From the NCBI GenBank assembly GCA_023441805.1, contig JAEZNO010000018.1, forward strand, positions 124,001-188,000: 64,000 nt of DNA, given 5' to 3'. Below are positions 16,888 through 25,639 of the stretch, piece after piece. The notes below the pieces were generated by a model, which saw nothing but the letters and a program-made list of their open reading frames with translations, was not told the origin of the DNA and made no database searches. The first letter of the stretch is position 1. Every line of letters starts with the position of its first letter. The position numbers and the translations under genes are program-made. This DNA is from Bacteroidota bacterium (lineage in GTDB: Bacteria > Bacteroidota > Bacteroidia > Bacteroidales > Lentimicrobiaceae).

Positions 16888-18192
16888 TTACCGCCCAATC
16901 GTGGTGCCAATTGTTTTCAGATCATCATAAAAACCGGGATAGGACTTGGCCACTGATTCGGAATTTTCAATTACGACCGGCTGTGGTGCGGCAATTCCTG
17001 CTATAGCAGCAGACATCGCAATCCTGTGGTCGTTGTTTGAATGAACGCAACCTCCTTTAATTGTTCCGCCTTCAATGATCATCCTGTCTCCATTTATCGT
17101 GATCCTTGTGCCAAGGTTTTCAAATTCATGCCGGAGGACTTTAGCCCTGTCGCTTTCTTTGTAACGAAGTCTATCTACGCCTTTAATAGACGAGCTTCCT
17201 TTACAATACGATGCTAACGCCACAAGAGGAGGAAAAAGGTCAGGGCAATTAGTTGCGTCAAATTCAAACGGATTAAGGGAAGATTTCAAGACTGTTACAC
17301 TATTGCCATTAATCCTGATTTCAGCACCTGCTGCTTTAAGAGCCTTCAATATAGCTGTGTCGGCTTGAAGTGATCGGGAATCCAGATTCTTTACAATTAC
17401 ACCTCCACCTATAGCCCCGGCGACAAGTAGAAATGAAGCACCACTCCAGTCCCCTTCAACATTATATTCTGTGGGTTGATACTTTTGATTACCTTTGATA
17501 GTGAAGGTTTTATAGTCTTCATGGCTTGCCTCTACCCCGAAAGCCTTCATGACCTGAAGTGTCATACCGATATACGGCTTGCTGGTAAGGTTCTTCACCA
17601 GCAATATTGAATCATTTGATGTACAGGGCAATGCAATAAGCAATCCTGTCAGCGCCTGAGAGCTTAAGCTGCCGTCGATTAGTGCCTTGCCACCGGTCAG
17701 CGGACCTGTCACCCTGACAGGGATAAAGCCATTGTTAGTCCTGATGTCGACACCAAGCTGCCGAAGATCTTCGAGTATTGAAACCGGACGGTACTTTAAT
17801 GAACCTTCTCCGGTAAGTGTAATTTCGTAATCACACAAAGAAGCTACTGATGCAAACATCCTGAGAGCCAATCCTGATTCACCACAATTGATTACATTAT
17901 TCTTGAACTCAGAGGGTGACTTTCGGTTGAGCAATAAAGACTGAGGTTCAATATTTTGGATAATAACATCGGTTCCATCAATTGCCACATCCATTCCAAA
18001 GTCGCGTGCCACCCGGATAGCGGCATCCGAATCATTACAGGGGGTATAGTTTTTAAGCACAGATCTTCCCCGGGCAAGGATGGCGGTGGCAACTGCACGC
18101 TGCATCATGCTCTTGGAGGCCGGAGCAGACACACTTCCGTTTATTATTGAGGGATGGATTATCTTCTGCAAATCACAAAAATTGAGAATCAA
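16888..18192 (-). CDS. aroA: 3-phosphoshikimate 1-carboxyvinyltransferase (EPSP synthase)
   Basis: About 434 residues; joins shikimate-3-phosphate and phosphoenolpyruvate to give EPSP. Motifs: SAPASKSMMQRAVA near the N-terminus (substrate-binding Lys-Ser), FNLNAINCGESGLALR-like segment (INCGESGLALRM), and RLRYKESDRA with DHRIAMSAAIAG near the C-terminus. The start is uncertain: no ATG is available and the TTG at 18192 or the one at 18171 (seven codons later, closer to the conserved IHPSIINGSV) could be used. It precedes aroC and is divergent from ispG, with 77 bp between the most upstream start and the ispG ATG. Confidence 0.93.
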   Translation of the reverse strand: MILNFCDLQKIIHPSIINGSVSAPASKSMMQRAVATAILARGRSVLKNYTPCNDSDAAIRVARDFGMDVAIDGTDVIIQNIEPQSLLLNRKSPSEFKNNVINCGESGLALRMFASVASLCDYEITLTGEGSLKYRPVSILEDLRQLGVDIRTNNGFIPVRVTGPLTGGKALIDGSLSSQALTGLLIALPCTSNDSILLVKNLTSKPYIGMTLQVMKAFGVEASHEDYKTFTIKGNQKYQPTEYNVEGDWSGASFLLVAGAIGGGVIVKNLDSRSLQADTAILKALKAAGAEIRINGNSVTVLKSSLNPFEFDATNCPDLFPPLVALASYCKGSSSIKGVDRLRYKESDRAKVLRHEFENLGTRITINGDRMIIEGGTIKGGCVHSNNDHRIAMSAAIAGIAAPQPVVIENSESVAKSYPGFYDDLKTIGTTIGR

Positions 18193-18243
18193 AGTTAAGA
18201 TATTTGACCTTAAATATTCCGCACCGGTACTCTCGGGAATGCG

Positions 18244-18251
18244 TAAATTTG
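18244..18251 (+). promoter_or_regulatory. -7 promoter element (TAAATTTG) upstream of ispG
   Basis: Exact TAnnTTTG match, 18 bp before the ispG ATG. No -33 TTTG is visible at the usual spacing. Confidence 0.45.
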
Positions 18252-18269
18252 TAATTAAATACTCATCGC

Positions 18270-19937
18270 ATGCACCGGTACAAATCGAAAGTGGTTCAAA
18301 TTGGCAATCTCCACATGGGGGGTGATAATCCTATAAGGATACAATCAATGACTAACACCGATACGATGGATACTGATGCCACTGTAGATCAGGCAATCAG
18401 GATGATTCAGGCGGGTGCTGAATTAGTCAGGATAACGGCACAGGGGGTGAGGGAAGCAGAAAACCTGGCAAACATAAGGCGGAGACTTCATGAGAGAGGC
18501 TTCATAGTGCCGCTGATTGCTGATATTCATTTTAACCCGAAGGCTGCTGAGACTGCTGCCGCCATCGTTGAGAAAGTGAGAATTAATCCGGGAAATTATA
18601 TCCATGGAGCTCAGAAGTCAAGTAGAGCAGATGAATATTCAGAAGAAGAATACCTGAATGAGCTGGAGGTGATAAGAGAAAACCTTAAACCTTTAGTGGA
18701 GATTTGTAATAAACACAATACTGCAATAAGGATTGGAGTAAACCACGGTTCGCTTGGTGCCAGAATTGTCGGAAGATATGGAGATACGGTTGAAGGGATG
18801 GTAGTTTCGGCAATTGAGTATGCAAGAATATTTGAAAGTCTTAACTTCAATAATCTGGTGATCTCTGTTAAAGCGAGCAACACGGTGATGATGCTCGATG
18901 CGTATAAGCTGCTGGCTGAAAGACTTAACACACTGAATCTGAATTATCCTCTCCATTTAGGAGTTACCGAGGCAGGGGAGGGAAATGAGGGACGTATGAA
19001 ATCAATTGCCGGAATAGGAGCCGTTCTTGCTCACGGAATAGGAGACACCATACGGGTTTCACTGACTGAAGATCCTGAAATGGAATTACCAGTAGCTAAG
19101 GAGATAGTTAGTCGGTTTAAACGGAATGCATTAACTCCCCGCCAACCTTTGACTCCACGGTTAAGCATGCTTTCTGATGAATATAAGTTTGACAGGAAAG
19201 CGTATGGCGGATTCCCTGATATGAATGATCCTGTTGCTTTACTCATCAAGGTTGAAAATCAGTATATAATTGCTGATCCGGGAGGTAATCATCAAACTTT
19301 GCCTGCATCTGATTTCTTGATTTTAGATAAAGTCCCGGCTGAGGATACACTTTCGGTAAATATCGAAAAGATCAGGGAGCATAAGGCTAAAGCTTTTATA
19401 ATGCAATTGCCGGCTGAGGTAACTGCCATAATGATTAGGGAGTTACGTTCAAAAGGATGCGCTAAACCGGTTGTCCTTATGAGTAGCACATCAGCAAAGA
19501 CAGAAGAGGAGATTATTATTGAAAACTGCCTGCATCCTGGGGCATTACTTATGGAGGGTATCGGGCAAGGCTTATGTATTGAAGCGGGAGACATACCGGT
19601 AGATAGTATTGCTGAAATTGGTTTCGGAATACTCCAGGCAACTCGTGCCCGAATCACCAATACTGAATATATCGCCTGTCCCTCATGTGGTCGCACACAT
19701 TTCAATATTCAGCAGCGACTGAAGGAAGTAAAAGCTGCAACTGCAGGAATGACAGGTTTAAAGATTGCTGTAATGGGTTGTATAGTCAACGGTCCCGGTG
19801 AGATGGCTGATGCCGATTATGGCTACGTGGGTTCAGGGAAAGGGAAAATCACGTTATATAAAGGAAAGGAAGCCATTTTGCAGTCAATTCCTGAAGAGAA
19901 AGCACTTGAGGAGTTGTTGAAGCTAATAAAGAAATAA
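18270..19937 (+). CDS. ispG: 4-hydroxy-3-methylbut-2-enyl diphosphate synthase (IspG/GcpE)
   Basis: A 555-residue iron-sulfur enzyme of the MEP isoprenoid pathway that reduces MEcPP to HMBPP. The TIM-barrel part contains IRIQSMTNTDTMDTDATV and PLIADIHFNP; the Fe-S part near the C-terminus has CPSCGRT and GCIVNGPGE, supplying the cluster Cys residues. It is longer than the ~370-residue form of E. coli because it has the extra middle domain found in Bacteroidota, Chlamydia and plant enzymes. Start is ATG at 18270. Two long antisense frames inside it are shadows. Confidence 0.96.
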   Translation: MHRYKSKVVQIGNLHMGGDNPIRIQSMTNTDTMDTDATVDQAIRMIQAGAELVRITAQGVREAENLANIRRRLHERGFIVPLIADIHFNPKAAETAAAIVEKVRINPGNYIHGAQKSSRADEYSEEEYLNELEVIRENLKPLVEICNKHNTAIRIGVNHGSLGARIVGRYGDTVEGMVVSAIEYARIFESLNFNNLVISVKASNTVMMLDAYKLLAERLNTLNLNYPLHLGVTEAGEGNEGRMKSIAGIGAVLAHGIGDTIRVSLTEDPEMELPVAKEIVSRFKRNALTPRQPLTPRLSMLSDEYKFDRKAYGGFPDMNDPVALLIKVENQYIIADPGGNHQTLPASDFLILDKVPAEDTLSVNIEKIREHKAKAFIMQLPAEVTAIMIRELRSKGCAKPVVLMSSTSAKTEEEIIIENCLHPGALLMEGIGQGLCIEAGDIPVDSIAEIGFGILQATRARITNTEYIACPSCGRTHFNIQQRLKEVKAATAGMTGLKIAVMGCIVNGPGEMADADYGYVGSGKGKITLYKGKEAILQSIPEEKALEELLKLIKK

Positions 19938-20157
19938 CCTGATATCAGCCGCTTCTTCTCATGGACTTCCTTGAAGTGTGGATCCTTGTCATGATGATGA
20001 GCTGTTATAGTTTATAAAAGCTTTATACCCAAGGAGTTTGCAAACAGAAAAATGTCCGGGTTCATGGCTTCAATGTTCCAATAACTGTATAGAACATGAA
20101 AGTCAGAACCAGGACAAGAGAAAGTTTTTAGTCGAATTTAGGGTACTACATTGAGCT

Positions 20158-21414
20158 TTATGCTTCAATAGCAGCAACGCCCGGCAATATCTTACCTTCA
20201 ATAAACTCAAGCATGGCACCACCGCCGGTGCTTACGTAACTAACTTTATCGGCAAGATTGAACTTATTAACTGCAGCAACCGAATCACCGCCACCGACTA
20301 ATGAGAATGCACCTCTTTGGGTTGATTTTGCAATAGCTTTAGCAACCTGAATTGTGCCTTCTGCGAAAACAGGCATCTCAAATACTCCCATCGGACCATT
20401 CCAAAGAATAGTATTAGACTCCATTAACACTTTCTCAAATAGTTTAACTGATTCAGGACCAATGTCTAAACCCAACCATCCATCGGGAATTTCATTTGCT
20501 TTGACTATTTGAGTTTGAGCATCATTGAAGAATCCATCTGCTGCTACTGCATCTATGGGGAGTATCAGGTTAACACCATGTATTTTAGCTCCTTCTATAG
20601 TGTTCCTTGCCAGTTCAAGCAAGTCATCCTCTACAAGCGAATTACCAATCTTACCACCCATCGCTTTTATGAAGGTGAACATCATGCCACCGCCAATTAT
20701 CAGATTGTCGACCAGATCTATCAGATGGTTAATAATTTGTATCTTGCCTGAAACTTTAGCTCCTCCCAGTACTGCCGTGAAAGGCTTTTTGTTTTCTTTG
20801 AGGACTTTGTTCAGGCTTGACACTTCGTCATTCATCAAATATCCAAACATCTTGTCATTAGGAAAGAGTGCAGCAACCAGAGCAGTTGATGCATGTGCTC
20901 TGTGAGCTGTGCCAAATGCATCGTTAACATAGCAATCGGCATATGAGGCAAGTTGCTTAACAAACGCTTTCTGTCGCTCCTTTACTGCTGCTTTTGCTGC
21001 TTTCTTCTCTTCTTCGGGTGCATCTTCTGAAATTCGGGGTTTGCCCTCTTCTTCTTCATAATATCTTAAATTCTCTAGTAGAAGTACATCACCCGGCATT
21101 AATGAAGCACTCAGGTTTTTTGCAGATTCGCCCATGCAGTCATCGGCAAACTTTACTTCCTTCCCCAGAACTTCAGATAAGTAAGGAACTATATGTTTCA
21201 GTGATAGCTTATTCTCAAAATTCTTCTTAGGTCTGCCCAGATGTGACATAAGAATAACTGAGCCACCTCCATCCAGTATTTTACGGATAGTTGGCAATGT
21301 GGCATCAATTCTTGTAGTGTCAGTGATCTTTAACCCCTCATTTAAGGGAACGTTAAAATCAACTCTTACCAATGCGCGCTTTCCGCTAAAATCGTATGAT
21401 TCAATGCTTTTCAT
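20158..21414 (-). CDS. pgk: Phosphoglycerate kinase
   Basis: A 418-residue glycolytic enzyme making ATP from 1,3-bisphosphoglycerate. The chosen ATG (21414) begins MKSIESYDFSGKRALVRVDF, close to the usual length and start; an upstream frame extension would add 21 hydrophobic residues with no homology. Motifs: RVDFNVPLN, LMSHLGRPK, ENLRYYEEEEGKP, GGAKVSGKIQ and the C-terminal nucleotide loop GGGDSVAA. It is followed on the left by a 220-bp stretch, 19938-20157, in which I see no gene. Confidence 0.96.
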   Translation of the reverse strand: MKSIESYDFSGKRALVRVDFNVPLNEGLKITDTTRIDATLPTIRKILDGGGSVILMSHLGRPKKNFENKLSLKHIVPYLSEVLGKEVKFADDCMGESAKNLSASLMPGDVLLLENLRYYEEEEGKPRISEDAPEEEKKAAKAAVKERQKAFVKQLASYADCYVNDAFGTAHRAHASTALVAALFPNDKMFGYLMNDEVSSLNKVLKENKKPFTAVLGGAKVSGKIQIINHLIDLVDNLIIGGGMMFTFIKAMGGKIGNSLVEDDLLELARNTIEGAKIHGVNLILPIDAVAADGFFNDAQTQIVKANEIPDGWLGLDIGPESVKLFEKVLMESNTILWNGPMGVFEMPVFAEGTIQVAKAIAKSTQRGAFSLVGGGDSVAAVNKFNLADKVSYVSTGGGAMLEFIEGKILPGVAAIEA

Positions 21415-21546
21415 AAAATTTACCGTTAATAATACAAAATACGAAGATAATAAAAATACTGCCATCATTTTGTTCACTGCTGGACCAGGTTATTAATTAC
21501 AGACCTAATGCCCAACAATCACTCTCATTAGCTTCACTTACTACAA

Positions 21547-21600
21547 CGAAACAATCGAAACTACCTAAACCACTGAAACAATCGAAACAATCGAAACATT
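21547..21600. repeat. Six tandem 9-bp units (CGAAACAAT consensus)
   Basis: Units starting at 21547, 21556, 21565, 21574, 21583 and 21592 read CGAAACAAT, CGAAACTAC, CTAAACCAC, TGAAACAAT, CGAAACAAT and CGAAACATT. The period is exactly 9 bp. The array ends five bases before the -7 element of the aminotransferase gene, so it covers the place where -33 and activator sites would be. Confidence 0.8.
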
Positions 21601-21605
21601 CTGCT

Positions 21606-21613
21606 TATATTTG
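21606..21613 (+). promoter_or_regulatory. -7 promoter element (TATATTTG) of the aminotransferase gene
   Basis: Exact TAnnTTTG match, 20 bp before the ATG. The tandem 9-bp repeat lies directly upstream and no TTTG -33 element is present. Confidence 0.55.
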
Positions 21614-21633
21614 CCTGGATTATATTATTTTCT

Positions 21634-22791
21634 ATGGATAATTTTAGTGGCAACCTTATATCGAAATTACCGTCGACGGCAACAAGCATCTTTGCAGTGA
21701 TGAGCGGATTGGCACGTGAGCACAATGCAATTAATCTTTCACAGGGATTCCCGGATTTCCCGATTAGCGAGGAATTGATCGACCTTGTTAACAAGAATAT
21801 GAAAGCCGGTAATAATCAGTACGCCCCAATGCAGGGTGTTCCGGAACTTCGTGAAATGATCTCTGAAATGTTCCTAGAGCGGTATAAGGCAATTTACCAT
21901 CCTGACAATGAGATAACAATAACCGCAGGTGCCACTCAGGCACTGTTTGCGGCTATTACTGCTTTTGTTCGCCAGGGCGACGAGGTCATCATATTTGAAC
22001 CTGCTTACGATAGTTATGCTCCTGCCATTAAGCTCCAGGGAGGAATAGTGAAGTATGCGAAACTAAAGCAACCTGATTATACCATCGACTGGGAAACATT
22101 GCCTGCACTGATTTCGGGCAATACCAAAATGATCATTATCAATTCACCCCATAATCCAACCGGTAGTGTCATCCGGCAGGCAGACCTTAAAAAGCTTGAT
22201 GCTCTTTTGATGAATCGTGATATCATTGTGCTTAGTGATGAAGTTTATGAGCATCTGATCTTTGATCATCTGAAACCTGAGAGCTTTTGTAAATACCCTT
22301 CCTTAGCAAGTCGCACACTGGTGATTGGTTCATTTGGAAAAACATTTCATGCAACAGGATGGAAATGTGGGTTTGTACTTGCACCCTCCAATCTCATGGC
22401 TGAATTCCGCAAAGTACATCAGTTTGTGGTTTTTGCCGTTAATACTCCTGTTCAGTATGCTATTGCAGAGTTCCTTAAAAATAAGGAGAACTATATCCAT
22501 CTTGGTGCGTTTTATCAGGAAAAACGTGATATGTTCCTTAATCTGATCAGCGGATCAAGGTTCAAGTCTGTTCCCGCTAAAGGAACTTACTTTCAATTGC
22601 TTGATTACTCAGCCATAAGTGATGAAAAGGAATTCGATTTTGCCGTCAGACTTACTAAAGAATATGGAATAGCATCGGTACCGGTATCATCCTTTTATCA
22701 CGATCAGACTGATAACAAAATGCTGAGATTCTGTTTCGCAAAGACACCCGAGACATTAGAGAAGGCAGCAAACATATTATGTAAGATATAA
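21634..22791 (+). CDS. PLP-dependent aminotransferase, methionine/glutamine transaminase type (YbdL-like)
   Basis: A 385-residue fold-type I aminotransferase. It has the subgroup hallmarks INLSQGFPDFP and NQYAPMQGVPELR, the PLP-phosphate loop GATQALFAAI, the NSPHNPTGS Asn, the DEVYEHLIFD Asp/Tyr pair, and the Schiff-base Lys in GSFGKTFHATGWKCG. YbdL-like enzymes use glutamine or methionine with 2-oxo acids. The next gene, 11 bp downstream, is an omega-amidase-like nitrilase, and this pair is known as a route for keto-methylthiobutyrate salvage, with the amidase removing 2-oxoglutaramate. Context therefore supports the call. Confidence 0.88.
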   Translation: MDNFSGNLISKLPSTATSIFAVMSGLAREHNAINLSQGFPDFPISEELIDLVNKNMKAGNNQYAPMQGVPELREMISEMFLERYKAIYHPDNEITITAGATQALFAAITAFVRQGDEVIIFEPAYDSYAPAIKLQGGIVKYAKLKQPDYTIDWETLPALISGNTKMIIINSPHNPTGSVIRQADLKKLDALLMNRDIIVLSDEVYEHLIFDHLKPESFCKYPSLASRTLVIGSFGKTFHATGWKCGFVLAPSNLMAEFRKVHQFVVFAVNTPVQYAIAEFLKNKENYIHLGAFYQEKRDMFLNLISGSRFKSVPAKGTYFQLLDYSAISDEKEFDFAVRLTKEYGIASVPVSSFYHDQTDNKMLRFCFAKTPETLEKAANILCKI

Positions 22792-22802
22792 TTCAGGCTT
22801 AG

Positions 22803-23627
22803 ATGGAAAAACAGGATCTTCGAGTATCCATTATTCAGGCACCGCTTGAATGGAACGACCTAAAGGCAAACCTGAAGTATTTTGCCGATCGTATTAAGAA
22901 ACTTAAAGGGAGTACCGACCTCATTGTACTTCCGGAAATGTTTGGTACAGGGTTCATCACTGACGTCGCCCTGATACACGAAACAATGGATGGGCAAACC
23001 TTCAAGTGGATGAAAGCTACCGCCATGGCTGTCAATACCGTTGTTGTCGGGAGTATTGCTCTTAAGGAAGACAACAATTATTTTAACCGTCTTATTTGGA
23101 TGCGTCCCGATGGCAGCCATGAACAGTACGATAAACGCCATCTTTTCAGGATGGGTGATGAGCACCTGAAATATACTGCAGGCAAAGAAAGACTGATAAC
23201 CGAGCTTAAGGGTTGGAAGGTAATGCCACTTGTTTGCTATGATCTTCGATTCCCTGTGTGGAGTAAAAACCGGTTGCTAAACGATGAGTATGAATACGAC
23301 ATAGCAATCTATGTAGCCAACTGGCCGGCCAGTCGAAGTTATGCATGGAGGACATTGCTCTCAGCCAGGGCTATTGAAAATCAGGTCTTCTGTATCGGGG
23401 TTAACCGGATTGGAGATGATGGAAAAGGAATACTTCATAAGGGCGGATCAGTCATCCTTGATTTCAAAGGAAAGCTTATAAAGTGTTGTAAAGATAATGA
23501 GCCTGAGGTAATTACCGAAACCCTTACTTACAACGGCCTGGCTGATTTCAGAGAAAGATTCAGAGTGGCACTCGACTGGGATGAGTTTCAATTTTCGGCA
23601 AATCCATTAGTCAAACCTGTTAGCTGA
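22803..23627 (+). CDS. Nitrilase-superfamily amidohydrolase, omega-amidase type (YafV-like)
   Basis: A 274-residue carbon-nitrogen hydrolase. The catalytic triad is visible: Glu45 in IVLPEMFGTG, Lys111 in QYDKRHLFRM and Cys145 in LVCYDLRFPVW. The MGDEHLKYTAG segment after the Lys is typical of the YafV/Nit2 omega-amidase branch. The predicted reaction is hydrolysis of 2-oxoglutaramate (and 2-oxosuccinamate) to the dicarboxylic acid and ammonia. It lies 11 bp after the transaminase gene and 5 bp before the helicase gene, so the three are probably co-transcribed. Confidence 0.9.
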   Translation: MEKQDLRVSIIQAPLEWNDLKANLKYFADRIKKLKGSTDLIVLPEMFGTGFITDVALIHETMDGQTFKWMKATAMAVNTVVVGSIALKEDNNYFNRLIWMRPDGSHEQYDKRHLFRMGDEHLKYTAGKERLITELKGWKVMPLVCYDLRFPVWSKNRLLNDEYEYDIAIYVANWPASRSYAWRTLLSARAIENQVFCIGVNRIGDDGKGILHKGGSVILDFKGKLIKCCKDNEPEVITETLTYNGLADFRERFRVALDWDEFQFSANPLVKPVS

Positions 23628-23632
23628 TAAAT

Positions 23633-24853
23633 ATGAGATTTGAAGATTCAGATTTCGCTCCGATAATAAAGAAAAACCTGGCAGAGATGGGCTTTCGGAG
23701 GCCTACTGATATTCAGTTTAAGGCAATACCACCAATTTCGAAAGGTGAAGATGTTCTGGCCATAGCTCAAACAGGTACAGGTAAGACTGCCGCATTTGTG
23801 ATACCGGTGATTAATTCCCTCCTGAAGACTAAAAACAGAGCGGGTATTCGTTGTCTGGTAATGGTTCCAACGCGTGAACTTGGTTTGCAGATTACGGGAG
23901 TATTCGAGCAAGTTGGTAAGGATGCAGGTATCAACACTCTTTGTGTATATGGTGGCGTTGAACAGGATCCACAAATTAAGCGACTATTAAAGGGTGTTGA
24001 TATTCTGGTTGCTACTCCTGGCCGGATGTTTGATCTTGCCAGTCAGGGATATATACACCTGGATGAGGTAAAGATACTCATTCTTGATGAGGCAGATCAT
24101 ATGCTTGACCTGGGATTCATCAATGCTATCCGACAATTGGTTGTCAAATTGCCCAAAAGGAGGCAAACACTCTTCTTTTCCGCAACCATCAACCACCAGA
24201 TCAAGAAACTCGCTTACTCGATGGTAAAGGACGCCATCAGAATACAAATATCACCTAAAGATCCGGTATCAAGGAATATCGATCATTTTGTTGCTTTTAT
24301 TGAAATGGATGATAAGCGTTTCTTCCTTGAAAGGATCATACGTGAGCATCCTGATAGTAAAATGCTCGTTTTTGTGCGAACCAAAGTACGTGCAGAGAGA
24401 GTAAGTGCTGCTCTTGAACGAGTTAAAATCAAGAGCATTACCATGCATGGTGATAAAGATCAGAAGGAGAGGGAAAGTGCATTGGGTAAATTCCGTAAAG
24501 GAGAAATCAACATTCTTATTGCAACCGACGTAACTGCCAGAGGGATAGATATACCCAATGTTGAATATGTCATAAACTATGACCTGCCTGAAAAGGCCGA
24601 AAATTATGTTCACAGGGTAGGTCGTACAGGCAGGGCAACAAAGAGGGGTACAGCAATTTCATTCTGTAGTGAAGGCGAGAAGCCAATACTTGAGGAGATA
24701 CAGTCTTACCTGGAAAGAGAAATTGAAGTCCTGAAGATCTCTAAAAGTGAGTATGATGAAACAATCGACCTCTCCACAGAAGGTCCAAAGGACTGGCGAA
24801 AGTTAATTGAAGAGGCTGAGAAAGCCGAAGAGAAGAGGAAGAGGAGGAAATAG
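23633..24853 (+). CDS. rhlE: DEAD-box RNA helicase (RhlE-like)
   Basis: A 406-residue ATP-dependent RNA helicase. All core motifs are present: Q motif region FRRPTDIQFKAIP, Walker A AQTGTGKT, PTRELGLQ, DEAD in LILDEADHMLDLGF, SAT, ARGIDIPNVEYVINYD and HRVGRTGR. The C-terminal tail is short and charged (EEAEKAEEKRKRRK), as in RhlE-type enzymes that act in ribosome assembly or RNA turnover. It follows the amidase gene by 5 bp and converges with the response regulator gene (5-bp gap). Confidence 0.93.
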   Translation: MRFEDSDFAPIIKKNLAEMGFRRPTDIQFKAIPPISKGEDVLAIAQTGTGKTAAFVIPVINSLLKTKNRAGIRCLVMVPTRELGLQITGVFEQVGKDAGINTLCVYGGVEQDPQIKRLLKGVDILVATPGRMFDLASQGYIHLDEVKILILDEADHMLDLGFINAIRQLVVKLPKRRQTLFFSATINHQIKKLAYSMVKDAIRIQISPKDPVSRNIDHFVAFIEMDDKRFFLERIIREHPDSKMLVFVRTKVRAERVSAALERVKIKSITMHGDKDQKERESALGKFRKGEINILIATDVTARGIDIPNVEYVINYDLPEKAENYVHRVGRTGRATKRGTAISFCSEGEKPILEEIQSYLEREIEVLKISKSEYDETIDLSTEGPKDWRKLIEEAEKAEEKRKRRK

Positions 24854-24858
24854 TTGCC

Positions 24859-25551
24859 TTATCCCTTCACCACAAGCTTAAATCCAATGCCGTGAACGTT
24901 GATAAGCTCAACGTTGGGATCGTCCTTAAGGTATTTACGCAGCTTTGCTATATAGACATCCATGCTGCGGGCGTTGAAATAGCTGTCGTCTTGCCATATC
25001 TTGTTAAGCGCAAAACTGCGATCAAGAGTTTCATTAATGTTCTCACAAAGCAGGCGTAGTAATTCATTCTCTTTGGATGTCAGGCGAATTTCCTTACCAT
25101 CACTTTTGAGAATCTGGAGATTGTAATCAAAGTCGAGTGTGCCTATTTTAAATGATTTGTTGCCTGTAGGACTAATGCCTGAACGTCTTAAAATTGCTTC
25201 CATCCTGAGCAATAACTCATCCATGCTGAAAGGCTTGGTGAGATAATCATCAGCTCCTGCCTGGAATCCTTTCAATTTATCCTCTTCAAGCGATTTTGCC
25301 GTGAGAAATAGTATTGGAATATGTTTGTCGTACTGCCTGATTTCTTTGGCCAGTGTAAAGCCGTCTTTTAAAGGCATCATTACATCGACAATACAGAAGT
25401 CGTATTTTTCTCTCACGAACTGATCGTAAGCTTCCTGGCCGTTGATACATAATCGTGTGGAATATCCTTTGGCCTCAAGATAGGCCTTTAGTATGTTGCC
25501 GAGATTCCGGTCATCTTCAGCTAAAAGAACTCGTACTTTTTGATTTTCCAT
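24859..25551 (-). CDS. rprY: Response regulator, RprY-like
   Basis: A 230-residue OmpR-family regulator. The receiver has AEDD at 11-14, phospho-acceptor Asp56 in CIVDVMMP and a KPFS Lys; the winged helix includes LTSKENELLRLL and the recognition segment YFNARSMDVYIAKLRKYL. The opening VRVLLAEDDRNLGNILKAYL is close to the Bacteroides RprY regulator, and the partner kinase has the RprX length and topology. RprXY of Bacteroides has been linked to tetracycline susceptibility and to redox/sodium stress. It follows the kinase gene by 88 bp. Confidence 0.88.
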   Translation of the reverse strand: MENQKVRVLLAEDDRNLGNILKAYLEAKGYSTRLCINGQEAYDQFVREKYDFCIVDVMMPLKDGFTLAKEIRQYDKHIPILFLTAKSLEEDKLKGFQAGADDYLTKPFSMDELLLRMEAILRRSGISPTGNKSFKIGTLDFDYNLQILKSDGKEIRLTSKENELLRLLCENINETLDRSFALNKIWQDDSYFNARSMDVYIAKLRKYLKDDPNVELINVHGIGFKLVVKG

Positions 25552-25639
25552 ATTACAAATATACTAATTCAAACGTTAAAAATTCCTTTCCTCTTTCATC
25601 TTCCAACTACTACCTGCCGCAGCTATATTGTCATCATTC

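Noticed and set aside
18423..19705. Several long antisense frames inside ispG (e.g. 18611-18931 and 19292-19705)
   Set aside because: They overlap a clearly conserved enzyme gene and show no domain, promoter or ribosome binding site.
19938..20157. Gene in the gap between ispG and pgk
   Set aside because: Only very short frames are present, with no recognisable product.
21415..21477. N-terminal extension of pgk
   Set aside because: It adds 21 hydrophobic residues not found in phosphoglycerate kinases, which are cytoplasmic.
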